From Undaria pinnatifida (taxonomy: Eukaryota > Sar > Phaeophyceae > Laminariales > Alariaceae), in the NCBI GenBank assembly GCA_012845835.1, contig JABAKD010000005.1, positions 4,121,655 through 4,185,654 on the forward strand: a stretch of 64,000 bases of DNA, written 5' to 3'. How positions within the stretch are numbered: position 1 is the first letter of the stretch; each line of letters starts with the position of its first letter. Below are positions 1-35,399 of this stretch, piece by piece. Under the pieces are notes generated by a model. The model did no database searches, was not told the DNA's origin, and was given only the letters and a program-made list of their open reading frames with translations. The position numbers and the translations under genes are program-made.

Positions 1-24324
<24,324 letters not shown>

Positions 24325-24454
24325 CTGCCATCGCCCGGTAAAACAACAACAACGACAACGTCATATTCATGTCTTAGAGGTCAGAGGACGACGCGCGCCA
24401 TTATGCATGATAAAGGGGTCACGGAACTTTTTGGCTTGAATGTTTTTGTCTTGT

Positions 24455-24945
24455 TTTTTCTGAATGGATGAGCTTCTGAACCCCCAAGATTTTTTTTTTT
24501 TTTTTCTGAATGAATGGGCTTCTTAACTCCAAAATCGTCTTTTTTCTGAATGGATGGGCTTCTTAACCCCCCAAAATCGTTTTTTTCTGAATGGATGGGC
24601 TTCTTAATCCCCAAATTTGTCTTTGTGCGAACGAATGGGCTTCTTAACCCCCAAAATCGTATTTTTTCTGAATGAATGGGCTGCTTAAACTTTTTTTCTG
24701 AATGAATGGGCTTTATAACCCCCAAAATCTTCTTTTTTTTGAATGAATGACCTTCTTATCCCCCAAAATCGTCTTGTTTTCTGAATGGATAGGCTTCTTT
24801 CTTGACCCTCAAAATTGACTTTTTTCTGAATGAATGGGCTTCTTAACCCCCAAATTGTTTTTTTTTTCTGAATGAATGGGCTTCTTAACCCCCAAAATTG
24901 TTTTTTTTTTAATGAATGGGCTCCTCAACTCCCAAAATTGTCGGA
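24455..24945. repeat. Tandem array of ~35-42-bp units
   Basis: About twelve units of TTTTCTGAATGAATGGGCTT followed by CTTAACCCCCAAAATCG. The unit is a piece of the GCGTGC MITE interior (CTGAATGACGGGGCTCCTTA). It starts about 130 bp upstream of the first kinesin-like exon seen. Confidence 0.85.
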
Positions 24946-25015
24946 ACATCGATCTTTTAGTTTTGCCATAATTGTTGACCAAGTGTACGGTATTAGTAGG
25001 GGGGATGTTACGACG

Positions 25016-25790
25016 GTGTTATGTTGATGTTATGGTGATGTTATGGTGATGCTATGATGATGTTGTGATGATGTTGCGTTGATGTTATGGTGATGTTATG
25101 ATGATGTTATGATGATGTTGTAGTGATGCTGTGATGATGTTATAATGATATTATGATGATGTGACGGTGATGTTTGATGGTGTTATGATGATATTATGAT
25201 GGTGTTATGATGATGTTATGATGATGGTATGATGATGTTGTGATGATGTTGTGATGTTATGATGATGTTATGGTGATATTATGATGATGTTGTGTTGATG
25301 TTGTAATGATGTTATGATGACGTTGTGTTGATGTTATGGTGATATTATGATGATGTTGTGTTGATGTTGTAATGATGTTATGATGACGTTGTGTTGATGT
25401 TATGGTGATGTTATGATGATGTTGTGTTGATGTCATAATGATGTTATGATGATGTTGTGTTGATGATATGATGATGTTATTATGATGTTATGATGATGTT
25501 ATGATGACGTTATGATGGCGTTATGATGATGTTACTACGATGTTATGATGATGTTATGATGATGTTATGGTGATGTTATGGTGATGTTATGATGATGTTA
25601 TGATGATGTTATGATGATGTTACTACGATGTTACGACGATGTTTTGATGATGTTATGATGATGTTACTACGATGTTATGATGATGTTACGACGATGTTAC
25701 GACAATGTTATGATGATGTTATGGTGATGTTACGACGATGTTACGACGATGTTACGACGATGTTATGATGATGATGTTACGATATACCCC
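25016..25790. repeat. GATGTTATGAT-type minisatellite
   Basis: About 770 bp of 9-12-bp units (GATGTTAT, GATGTTGTGTT, GATGTTACGAC) in loosely periodic blocks; no open frame of interest. Confidence 0.95.
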
Positions 25791-26019
25791 CATTTCCACC
25801 ACCAGCGTGTTCACCACTATGAATACCACGACTGACCCTTTCGAAATACCCCACGGACGAAAATAATGTCGGGAGTTTTTTTTTTTTCTCTTTTCCCGGC
25901 ACACCGCAAATAGCTTACACCGGTACCATTTTTCTGCGGATTAATATCGCGAGAAGATGATTAGAACAGCGCAACGAGCTCAAAGGTCGCAAAGGGATAC
26001 ATAGGGAGGGGTCACTCGC

Positions 26020-26395
26020 CCCGAACCACAGCAAAAAACGTCTCTCAAAGGGGGACCCCCCCCCCTACCGTAGCCTGGGTCACTGCAAAAAAGGTCCCTT
26101 AAAGGGGGACCAACCCTACCGTAGCCTGGGTCACTGCAAGGTCCCTTAAAGGGGGACCAACCCTACCGTAGCCTGGGTCACTGCAAAAAAGGTCCCTTAA
26201 ATGGAGACCCCGCTACCGTAGACTGGGCCACTGCAAAAAAGGTCCCTTAAATGGGGATACTGCAAGAAATGTCCCTTAAAGGGGGACCCCCTACCGTACC
26301 CAGGCTCACTGCAAAAAGAAAGGCCCCTAAAAGGGGGACAAAGGCCCCTTAAAGGGGTACAAATTCCCTTTAAAGGGGGACCACCCTACCGGCCG
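26020..26395. repeat. Tandem array of ~60-bp units
   Basis: Units of GGTCCCTTAAAGGGGGACCA, then CCCTACCGTAGCCTGGGTCA, repeated about six times and degrading to the right. Each unit contains the short palindrome CCCTTTAAGGG-like core. Confidence 0.88.
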
Positions 26396-26427
26396 TCTTG
26401 GCCGTTTTTCGTCGTATACCTTTGTCG

Positions 26428-26692
26428 TTCTACGATAGCCCCCCCCCAGAAACGTTTCTTTAACCAAATCGACGGTTTCAAAACCAGCGCCCGTTTCGCA
26501 TCTCCCGAAATACGGTGTCCCTCGACACCCCGACGTCGCCGGTCGTTAGACCATATATATTGCACATTCGTACAAGGAAATATATATGGATGCACTTTTT
26601 TTTTTCAATGGTATCCCTTCCTTGTGTCGAGCCGCCATGAAACGTTCGTTAAAAGAAAATCGCTGGTTTTGGGGGGGGCTATCGTAGAATCA
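26428..26692. mobile_element. MITE with TTCTACGATAGCCCCC inverted ends
   Basis: Left TTCTACGATAGCCCCCCCC; right end is its complement (GGGGGGGGCTATCGTAGAA). About 265 bp, containing CGGTTTCAAAACCAG and CGAAATACGGTGTCCCTCGA. Related copies at 8318, 28040 and 60305. Confidence 0.85.
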
Positions 26693-26699
26693 GTCACCC

Positions 26700-26995
26700 T
26701 ACATAGACTGCCGGGCGCCCCGGTGGCGTATCAGGCTATCCTCGAGCCGGGTGTTATAGGTCAGCTTCGTTAGTTCGAATCTCCCCGAGTGCATACTCGT
26801 ATGAATTCGTCGGGGACTTTTTTCTTGTGCACAAAATTGACTTGCGGAAAGCGCGATAGCGTGAGTTAGCACCACTCGATGAAAAACCGACGAGAGGTGG
26901 GATTGCTGAACCCTATCTAGATGCGCGATAACAATCGAAGGCAAGAACCGGGGGGGGGAAAGAAGGAACGACACTTGCGACCACGGCTTGTTGTC
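26700..26995 (+). mobile_element. tRNA-like SINE copy
   Basis: Head with A box-like GGTGGCGTATCAGG and B box GTTCGAATC, then a body containing GACGAGAGGTGGGATTGCTG and GATAACAATCGAAGGCAAGA, shared with the copy at 45770-45895. Confidence 0.7.
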
Positions 26996-27184
26996 CAGAA
27001 GAAGCTGGAAAGTACAAGTATGAAAAAACCAAAGAATAGACCACTAGTCCTTGGGATTGTTCATCAAGTTGCACTTTTTTTTTTTCATCACACTACCGCT
27101 TTTTGGGGAGGGGTATAGAGCGCTCCTCAAGTCATCAACTACCTTGCGAGGGAAAAACAAAAACAGCGGTTGGTGCGCACCTGG

Positions 27185-27455
27185 CCCGTGCTACGCTAGA
27201 GGTATACCGTTTTTTGGTCTAAATCGTTTCTGAATGATGAGGCTCCTTAACCCCAAACTCGTCGGAAAAAAAAAAAATAACAGGCCATTTTTTTTTTGCA
27301 TGATTCTCGTTGTGTACCTACCTAGGCCGTGGGGAGTTTTTATCCGATAGCAGCTGTATTTTTCTCCGAGATGATCAGTTTTTGGGAGAGGTCTTAAGCT
27401 CCCGAACTGAGGAAAACTCGAAAAAACGTGGTGCACCTCTAACGTAGCGTGTGTG
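27185..27455. mobile_element. MITE copy, GCGTGCTACGATAGAGG family
   Basis: CCCGTGCTACGCTAGAGGTA at the left and CACCTCTAACGTAGCGTG at the right; typical interior, about 270 bp. Confidence 0.82.
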
Positions 27456-28039
27456 TGACCTGTACTGCACGCATGCGTCGGACAGACGTTGCATTTCATG
27501 TATGGCCCGTCACACTCGAGGCGCTCAGTCACGAGCGCACAGTTAGTCCACCCTTGGTCGACCGACGTAACTAAAACTGCCCATTAGCAGGACGTGTCCC
27601 TTCGTATATCTACAACATATCCTACACACCGCCAGCACACACGTTCTGTTTTGTTTTGTTCTCTCGTGCGAGGAGCATTGAATTTCCTGAGCACCAGGCA
27701 AGAAAAACGACCCCCTGAAGCATTTTTGTTGTTCGCCTTCAACATTCCTTTGAATAAGTGCTGGATTAGTTGGAGCCTCTCCTGCCCCGAGGCAGCGGGA
27801 GCCTCAACCGGGACAAAAAAACACCCTCATGTCGAGTGCGTGCTCAGCGCGGTGGCGACCCCAGTCGTCAAGGCTGCAAGCGCAGAACTTTTCTACATCA
27901 CGGAAGCAAAGCCGACATGTATATAATATACGGGCGTTGACCGTGTAAGAGTACAGCTGGACTGATCCCACGATACCAAAACCAGCGACTTTCTGTAACG
28001 AGAGTTTTGTGGCTTCTCCACAGGAGGAAATAAGCTAAG

Positions 28040-28222
28040 ATGAACAAAAAACTGCCCGAATATTTTCTTGTTTTGCAAAGGACTACGAGTATCGAACGAT
28101 GATGTCGGGTGGGGGCAAGGGGCACCGTGTTTTCAGGAGATACAACCGGGGAGAGATGGTTTCAAAACCGGCGATTTCGTCAAAACAAAGTTGGGGGCGG
28201 CTAGCATAGAACGACCCGCTGA
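28040..28222. mobile_element. Truncated copy, TTCTACGATAGCCCCC family
   Basis: The right part is present (TTTCAAAACCGGCGATTTCG, then GGGGGCGGCTAGCATAGAACG); the left end is missing. It shares AAGGGGCACCGTGTTTTCAG with the 60-kb copy. Confidence 0.7.
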
Positions 28223-28636
28223 TAGGCACTCAATTCAGCTTTTGTCACTGCGTTGATCGCACGTGATAGATAGTCCACGTTCATTCTCGACGGCGGCTCG
28301 GTAGGCGGGTTGTTTTCGGGGCCTCTTTTTTGCAGCATCCCGGGGTCACTCGCGCGAATGACCCCCCCCTGTTCCCGTTCAGTAGTAACCCTTTTACAAC
28401 TAAAAACCCGTTGTTGTTTTTTCGACAAAATTATTTGGATTTTGGGTTAGGGATGGGGTTTGGGGGTTCTAAAGCGTGTGCTGTTTTTTTGTTTGAGACA
28501 TGACACCCGCCATGGCGTGGTTGGCTACGCGGCGCCAAAAAAAAGTCACCCAAGAAGGGGCGTTTTTTTTTTGAGGCACAGAGTCACTGGTGCAAAGTGG
28601 CTCAAGCCCTGTGATACAAGCAAGGGGGTGCCCCGT

Positions 28637-29024
28637 TGTTGAGGAATTAGTGGGGTATTAGTCCGTTTGACCACTTGCAAGAGGCTAACCAATAACATAG
28701 CTCACCCGAACTAAGCCTTACATAACACTCTCCCCCCCCTGAAACGGCGGGATGGCAGGTCGACCGGATATACGGGCGGACGCGTCAATATCCAAGGGGT
28801 TTCATTTCCTGGGGATACCGGGGAGAGCATTTTTCAAGTTCGCATGGGGAAGGTTCTAAAAAAGTTTATTGTTGTGAATGGTGGGATTCGAACCCCCGAC
28901 CCCCAAATAAACCATAGTCCTGCTGACGACGCCATTTGCTAAGGTATCAGTGGGGTATTAGTCTGTTTGACGACTTGCAAAAGGCTAACCAATAGCTTAC
29001 CCAAACTATAAGCCTTATGGTACA
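28637..29024 (-). mobile_element. TRIM copy, minus orientation
   Basis: LTRs at 28637-28727 and 28937-29024. The interior contains the shared T-arm-like stretch (GGTGGGATTCGAACCC) and the conserved end before the right LTR (CGACGCCATT). The right LTR is followed by a second purine-tract remnant, so it may be part of a nested or tandem pair. Confidence 0.78.
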
Positions 29025-29852
29025 CTCTCCCCCCATCGTACCTATGGTCTCTACGTGAAGGCTTTGTATACGCCGGCGATCCCCGTGGATGCTACCAAGG
29101 CCAGCAGGACGGACGGCACCATCGGGGGCCGAGGCAGGACAGCAGGGGTTATTCAGGCTCCTGATGATGTCATTCCGCGCACGGAAATAACAAATCGAGA
29201 CCTTGAACTCGGTCTGCGATCTGTAGGAGAGCATCCAGCCGAGACCGTTTTTGTCCTGGACTCGCCATGGCCTCTTTTGGTTTTAACATACTGTAAATAG
29301 TATAGTGCAAGGAGGCGGTAAGCCGGGGCGCACTCTTCAGGATACTGACTTGAGGAAAATAAGCGTTCTTCTGTAGTTTTTCTGGTTCGCTTTTCGCTGC
29401 AGATTTTTGAGCGGGGTTTCGTTTTTTTTGCAAGCTGTCGACGTAGGCGGCGGCGGCGGCGGCGGGGGGGGGGGGGGGCTGTGAAGCGCCGCATGTTTGA
29501 TTACCCCATCCTTGTATAAGATTAATGTGAACCGTTCTTTTTCTGAGGCACTCTTCTCTCGAGGAGCTCATTTTTCTTTCATAAAGCTTACTATGTGGAC
29601 GCCAGCCCCTATTCCGTAGATTGTACCGCCTCCTTATCGCTATAATCCACTTCAAGATCATCCTGGCTCCAACTCGAGGCAGACTCTGAGGTTTTCCCCT
29701 CATCGTTGAGCCTCGAGAGGTGCGGTTGGGCACATTATAACCCACCACGGTGTGCCTCCACACCTCCATCCGACAAATAGAAACCTGCGAAGGGACTATA
29801 AGACCGTCCCGCACTTCTTTTTGATAATAAATTGAAAGTGCAAAAGTTGATG

Positions 29853-29898
29853 ATGTTAAGGAATTAGTGGGGTATTAGTCCGTTTGACCGCTTAGTCT
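29853..29898 (-). mobile_element. TRIM LTR fragment
   Basis: About 45 bp of the LTR (TTAAGGAATTAGTGGGGTAT...) with the rest missing. Confidence 0.7.
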
Positions 29899-30484
29899 TC
29901 AGGTTTCCTTTTTGGTTTCCAGTTTTGGCTGCTCTAAATAGGTTGCTCCATCCTGGGTTTTCTGTTTTCCTCTATCTTCCTATGGCCTTTCTTTTGGCGA
30001 TCTGCTTTGTTAGTGAATGGCCCTATCCTTGGAGTTTAGGCCTCATTACGAGGTGTGGGCGAATCTATAGCCTCATGTGTTTGTTTCGAATAGCCGCATC
30101 TTCGACCCCCTTTGCCGGTCTTTTAGGATGAACTTTGTCGTCATCTTTCAACCGTCTTGAGGTCTGCATATACGACTAGTCAGGGTGGGCTAATGTAATA
30201 GAGTGTCAGTATAGCTGGTAATAGATTCGATAAGATAGTCCGCAGAGTTACGGCCTACTGGCCACAAGAAGATTCTCTTAAACGGAATATTCTGAGTGAA
30301 GCGGATAACCCGTAGAATCTAGCTAGCTTATACCACAAGAGCGTTCTCGGTAATGGAACGTTCCTCCTCTGGACAAGATAGGTAGAAGTAAGCGCGTTAA
30401 GCGCTCATAGGAATATAGAACACCTAGGAGAACGTTCCTTGTACGTTCCATAGGTAAAGGTCCAGAAGAGAGCACAGCAGCAAT

Positions 30485-30842
30485 TGTTATAAGGCTTAGT
30501 TTGGGTAAGCTATCGGTTAACCTTTTGCAAGTGGTCAAACGGACTAATACCCCACTAATACCTTAACAAATGGCGTCGACGGCAGGACCATGGGTTTTTT
30601 GGGTCGTGGGTTTTGGGTCGTGGGTTCGATCCCTACCTCGTGGGTTCGATCCCTACCATCCACAACAATAAACTTTTCAGATTTTCCCAATGTCGAACTT
30701 GAAAAAATACTCTCCCGGGTATACCCAGGAGAGTATTTGTCCTGCCGACGACGCCATTTGTTAAGGTATTAGTGGGGTATTAGTCCGTTTGACCACTTGC
30801 AACTGGTTAACCGATAGTTTACCCAAACTAAGCCTTGTAACA
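30485..30842. mobile_element. TRIM with inverted (head-to-head) LTRs
   Basis: The left LTR (30485-30568) is in plus orientation with PBS TGGCGTCGACGGCAGGACC. The right LTR (30759-30842) is in minus orientation, preceded by the complement of the same PBS (GTCCTGCCGACGACGCCA). The unit is flanked by CAAT on both sides, so it looks like one integration of a palindromic DNA. Confidence 0.8.
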
Positions 30843-31020
30843 CAATGCTGGAGGGTGAAGCGAACTCTGTGAGCCTCACCCCACCCCCATGCTCTCACTC
30901 CTTCTCCTTTCCTGTCTCCTCGAGCTTCTCATAGCTCAACGCCAGTAATAAGAAATCAACAAAGAAGAAACGGTGCTGTCTCCAAGCGAAGCTGATACGC
31001 CTGCGTCCTTTCCCTCCCAC

Positions 31021-31321
31021 ATAAGCCTTATAACACTCTCCCCCCCTGAAACGGCGGGATAGCAGGTCGGCCGGATATACGTGCGGACCTGTAAATATAT
31101 CCAAGCCGTTTCATTTCTTGGGTATACCGGGGAGAGAATTTTTCAAGTTCGACATAGGGAAAGTCTGGAAAAGTGTATTACGGTGGATGTGGGGCTTAAA
31201 CCTACGACCCAAAAAAAATATGTCCTACCGGCGACGCCATTTGTTGAAACTTAGTGGGTATTTGTCCTTTTGACCCCTTGCAAAAGGTTAACCAATAGCT
31301 TACCAAACTAAGCATTATAAC
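31021..31321 (-). mobile_element. Truncated TRIM copy, minus orientation
   Basis: The left LTR is cut to its last ~15 bp. The interior (purine tract complement CTCTCCCCCCC, AAACGGCGGGAT, CGACGCCATT) and a diverged right LTR follow. Confidence 0.75.
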
Positions 31322-31808
31322 AATGACGAAACTCATGTGCGGCCTAGCTAACAACAAAAAAAACATTAGTCTAGTCAATTATTAATGCACCAGGTATGTA
31401 GTCTATGCCTACAGCAGGCAATGAGTCATGGCTCGTCATGGCGGCTCAGGTATTTTCCATTAATTATTCATTGCTCAACGAATTTCACAACAACGACAGC
31501 AGGAATCGTACTCTACGGAACACACGCGCTGATCTGGGTGCGACGCTTTCACCTTGAAAGCATCAACTGCATCTATCTGGGAATCATCTATGGTAAGAGA
31601 ACTATGACACTAAGATGACATGACATATCGCTTGGTTGAACCGTATAGGGATCAGCCAAAGAAGGCCGGCAAGTTCATAGTGTTGACTAAACCGGAGGGG
31701 CGAGGTTGACACAAAGTCTGCGTTCTGCAGATGGACGAAAACTGGTACACAAACGAAAGTGTATGGAGCTTGAGTTTTTTTTACCCGGATCCCCAGGAGG
31801 ATATATAT

Positions 31809-32653
31809 CAGGGTAGTCCTCGGTACCGTTTTTTTTTACGGTACCAGATCGGACGGTATTGCGAAATGACGGTACTTTTCAAACGGTTGACGGCATTTCG
31901 ATTTCTCACGGTACCACTTTTGGCGGTACACGGTATCGCCGAATTTGACGGTACTTTTTCGGCGGTATCGAAAAGTGACGGTATTTTCTAGACGGTAGAC
32001 GGTTTTTCGATATTTGACGGTACTTTTTTGGCGGTACTGCAAAACGACGGTACCGGTCCCGGTACTGCCAAATTTGATGGTACTTTTTAGAGGGTACTGA
32101 AATATGACGGTTCCGCCACTGAGAAATACAGAATCACGAATGACGAAATACTTGACAGTACCTGCCGGGCGGCGATCAAGCATGCCGGCACCACCCCGCT
32201 GATGTTCCTGCATACCTATATAGAACGGACGAATAGAGGCTAGACTTATCGTCGAACCGTCAAGCTGACAAACTCACCAGCCTCACGCGAAACAACATTT
32301 AGACATTTAGCACCAAAATAAGACAATAAAACAATACTACTACTGTAAACAATAAAACAATAAAACCTAAAACATGAAAACATTCAATGAAAACCATCAC
32401 CCTACAATCTTTGACGGTTCTGAATATGACGGTTTTTCTAAACGGGAAACGGTACTTCGCTTATTTGACGGTACTTTTATGGCGGTGCTGCAAAATGACG
32501 GTACTTTTTAAACGGTTGACGTTTTTTCGATTTTTGACGGTACCGCCTTCGGCGGTACACGGTTTGCCCAAATATGACGGTATTCCGCCGAGAACCGGGA
32601 CCGACGTACAGCACGGGAAAATTACCTCGGGAATTTTCCCGAGGACTACCCTG
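31809..32653. mobile_element. hAT-like non-autonomous DNA transposon with dense GACGGTAC motif
   Basis: Perfect 15-bp inverted ends CAGGGTAGTCCTCGG, 845 bp apart, with flanks ATATATAT and ATATAAAA (six of eight alike). The CAGGG start and 8-bp duplication suggest the hAT superfamily; this is an inference. Two subterminal arrays (about 31820-32130 and 32405-32600) repeat GACGGTACTTTT and GGCGGTAC in both orientations. No long open frame. Confidence 0.75.
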
Positions 32654-33005
32654 ATATAAAACTATATACCTAGACCTCGCCCCCCTCGGACGTCTCGCTC
32701 GGCATATCCTCCCCCCTCTCAGCCCTTCTCAGCCCGTAATTGCCGAAAAGAAAATTAGTTGCTGGGGAAAAGAACCGTCCCGAAGTTCCTTGCCTTTCTT
32801 GCTTCCCCTAGTCTCATTCTTACTTACTTTTTAGCTCTCATTCTCTGATCTTTACTGCTTGCTCTCTGATATTTTTATTTTGCTTTTTCAGCAACTTCTT
32901 TTTTGTACTTTTATTTGAAGTTGGCCAATTGCTGGCTGTTGAGAGGGAATTCCCGTTGACGGCTGCAAACAATTTGAATTTGAAATTTGCCGGATAAATA
33001 ACAAT

Positions 33006-33410
33006 TTGAAGTTGAAATTTGCGAAGCGGACCAAGGCTAGTGCGGGAGGAGGCTCCGCCAACAGTGGGGGTGGTGGAGGTTCAGGATCAGGCGTGTGGAA
33101 GCTGGTCGGGCAAGAACGGGACTCAGCTTCTTCTGGCAATCCTGATTGGCCGTGCCCGAGCAAGGGTTGTGACGGCTTCCTCATAGCACGAAATAGGAGA
33201 AACAGGAGTTCCCAGTACGCTGTCTGCGACACCTACCTGCAGGAGTGACGAGCCTTCCACGTGCCAAGCTTTTCATAACCTTAACAAGAAGCACTGGGGA
33301 AGCGGCGACAACCCTCGTGTGTGTGACTGGTGTGACGCGGACACCTGTGATTCACCTTCGATCGGCGTCCCTAACGAAGGAGCTGAGAGCTTGACGAAAC
33401 GTGAGTTACA
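33006..33410 (+). pseudogene. Cys-rich exon-like stretch with frame break, unrecognised gene
   Basis: One frame reads DWPCPSKGCDGFLIARNRRN and continues to a stop at about 33248. The next frame then continues with CQAFHNLNKKHWGSG and CDWCDADTC to a gtgagt donor near 33410. Cys/His spacing suggests a zinc-binding protein. The codons look coding, but the frame changes around 33240, so it is either a decayed exon or two exons with a very short intron. Family not recognised. Confidence 0.35.
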
Positions 33411-33429
33411 TTTCTGTTGTTGTGCTGTG

Positions 33430-34010
33430 ATTTCTTTTTCATGCGAACAAACACACTTTTGCATGTACGAGTATGATACGTGTACGGGGCAGTCCCGTCA
33501 TCGCGGTGTAAGCGGGAATTGTACTAGTACTCAGGTCTACGAGTAGACCTATGCAGTGACGCTGTGTGATGCGATTTCTTTTTCATACGTACAGCCAAAC
33601 ACACCTACTTCATATATGTACGACTACGAGTACGGGGCAGTCCCGTCATCGGGGTAAGCGGGGGTTGAACAAGTGGTCCATGCAGTGACGCTTTGTGCTG
33701 TGATATAAACACACGTTTTGGATGTACGACTACGACTACGTGGTATCTATACATGTAAGACGCAATGAAAACGGGCAAGTCTCATCACGGGGGTCAGCCA
33801 GGGTTGTAAAAATGGTCCATGCAGTGATAAATAACACAGCAGCATGATACCTCAGCACCAGTCGCATTACACACTGGAGGTTGATATATAGCAGTAAACA
33901 GAAGCTGAAGTTAACCTGGGTGATGCTGGAGAGCAGTCCCGTGATTGGGGTTAGCGAGTTGTTCATGTAGTGACGCGGTGTACTACTACTGTTACTCATT
34001 TTTCATACAA
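33430..34010. repeat. Four diverged tandem units
   Basis: Recurring GTACGA.TACGA, GGGGCAGTCCCGTCATCG.GG and GGTCCATGCAGTGACGC. Unit length is about 120-150 bp. They follow the Cys-rich exon-like stretch at 33.0-33.4 kb. Confidence 0.7.
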
Positions 34011-34448
34011 CCACATGAACTCTTTGTATTATTAACGAGTACAAGTAGGGTGCGCAACCTCTTCAGGAATCGCAGTACACGTCGGTCGTAATAGTGTTGA
34101 TAGCAGCAGTAATAGAGTAGTACCGAACAATATATACAGCAGGTACTGTCTCTTACCCTTCGTTGTCGGTATTCCGCCGGTAGGCCTTATATAGCAGTAT
34201 ACCGGGGCTTACGCTTACCAGTTGCGACTGTGAATCCCGTTCGTTCCTGTCCCAGTGGTGGTTTCATAGGTGTTAGCAACGTTGTGGTACCAGGCAGGGC
34301 TTTGCCCATAAACGACCGCTTTCATTACAACAGTGTTAAATTGTACGACTTCCTGTCCAACTTTGGAAATCGACGACAGCTACGTGGCCTTGCTATTTTG
34401 AACATTCACTGAACGCAAGGTATTCCCACCCGTTGTTGTCGTCTGCAG

Positions 34449-34616
34449 AAGCCCTGCGAAGCAGCCGCCGAGGGCCGCCAAGTCGGCGAGGACATAAACA
34501 CGAAGTGCACCGGCGACATCAAGGTCGGTGACCTCCTGAAGAAGGCAGGCGACCACTTGCTCGATATACATCCCGCATTCCATTCCCACGGTGCCACGAG
34601 GGCGTTCGACATCGAG
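34449..34616 (+). CDS. Exon of an unrecognised gene
   Basis: Acceptor CTGCAG after a TTGTTGTC tract and donor gtacgt. Fifty-six codons, high GC3, no stop: KPCEAAAEGRQVGEDINTKC, then a charged stretch ending HGATRAFDIE. The splice signals and codon bias support a real exon. Two Cys and no membrane segment; no family recognised. It may belong with the Cys-containing open frame ending at 35392. Confidence 0.55.
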
Positions 34617-34852
34617 GTACGTAGTACTCTTATCTTGCGTCCTGTGTGTCACGAGTCGAGACATCCATGTCTCTTGCTCAAGACTAGGGGATGGCGTGCG
34701 GATATAGTCTATGAAGTGCGGCTCTTTTTCCAAGTACCAAGAGCAAGTACAACAATACCACAACAATTACTAACAGCGAAAGGAGCTCCAATAATTTGGA
34801 TGGTTACGACGTCTGCTGGAGAGAAGTACGAATACTTTTTTACACATACTTA

Positions 34853-35245
34853 TGTTATAAGGCTTAGTTTGGGTAAGCTATTGGTTAACCTGTGCAAGTG
34901 GTCAAACGGACCAATACCCCACTAATACCTTGACAAATGGCGTCGTCGACAGACCATGGGTTTTTGGGTCGTGGGTTCGATCCCCACATCCACCATAATA
35001 AACTTTTTCAGCATCCACCATAATAAACTTTTTCAGATTTCCCATGGCGAACTTGAAAAATACTCTCCCCGGTTTACCCAGGAAATGAAACGGCTTGGAT
35101 AAATGACAGGTCCGCCCGTATATCCGGCCGACCGTCTATCCCGCCGTTTAAGGGGGGGAGAGTGTTATAAGGCTTAGTTTGGGTTAGCTATTGGTTAACC
35201 TGTGCAAGTGGTCAAACGGACTAATACCCCCCTAATTCCTTGACA
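34853..35245 (+). mobile_element. TRIM copy, plus orientation, complete with target duplication
   Basis: LTRs 34853-34935 and 35163-35245 (83 bp each, TG...CA). PBS TGGCGTCGTCGACAGACC lies two bases after the first LTR, and a purine tract (AAGGGGGGGAGAG) lies immediately before the second. The flanks are CTTA on both sides. This is the best-preserved member and defines the family. Confidence 0.9.
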
Positions 35246-35392
35246 CTTATCGACGTTCTCCCGCCCTGCTTCAACGTTTGTGGACAGATCCACAAGACCA
35301 TCGACAAAAAACAAGAGTGCAAGGTGCTGGGTACCTCCGCTGAGGAGGAAGAGTCCAAGCAAGCCTGCATGCTCCTTCGGAAGCAATGTTGA
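35246..35392 (+). CDS. C-terminal exon-like frame, unrecognised gene, abutting a TRIM insertion
   Basis: Open frame of 48 codons plus stop: LIDVLPPCFNVCGQIHKTID, then an acidic segment and LLRKQC. GC-rich coding-like codons. It begins exactly at the right target duplication of a TRIM element (34853-35245), and no AG acceptor lies just before it, so the element may have landed in the exon or at its splice site. Membership with the 34449 exon is inferred from spacing only. Confidence 0.4.
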   Translation, partial: LIDVLPPCFNVCGQIHKTIDKKQECKVLGTSAEEEESKQACMLLRKQC

Positions 35393-35399
35393 CAGCACG

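Noticed and set aside
29170-29814. 214-codon minus-strand frame and an overlapping plus-strand frame (29040-29297)
   Set aside because: No recognisable motif. Both strands are open over part of it, and it sits between TRIM copies. Could be an element gene remnant, but the evidence is too weak to call.
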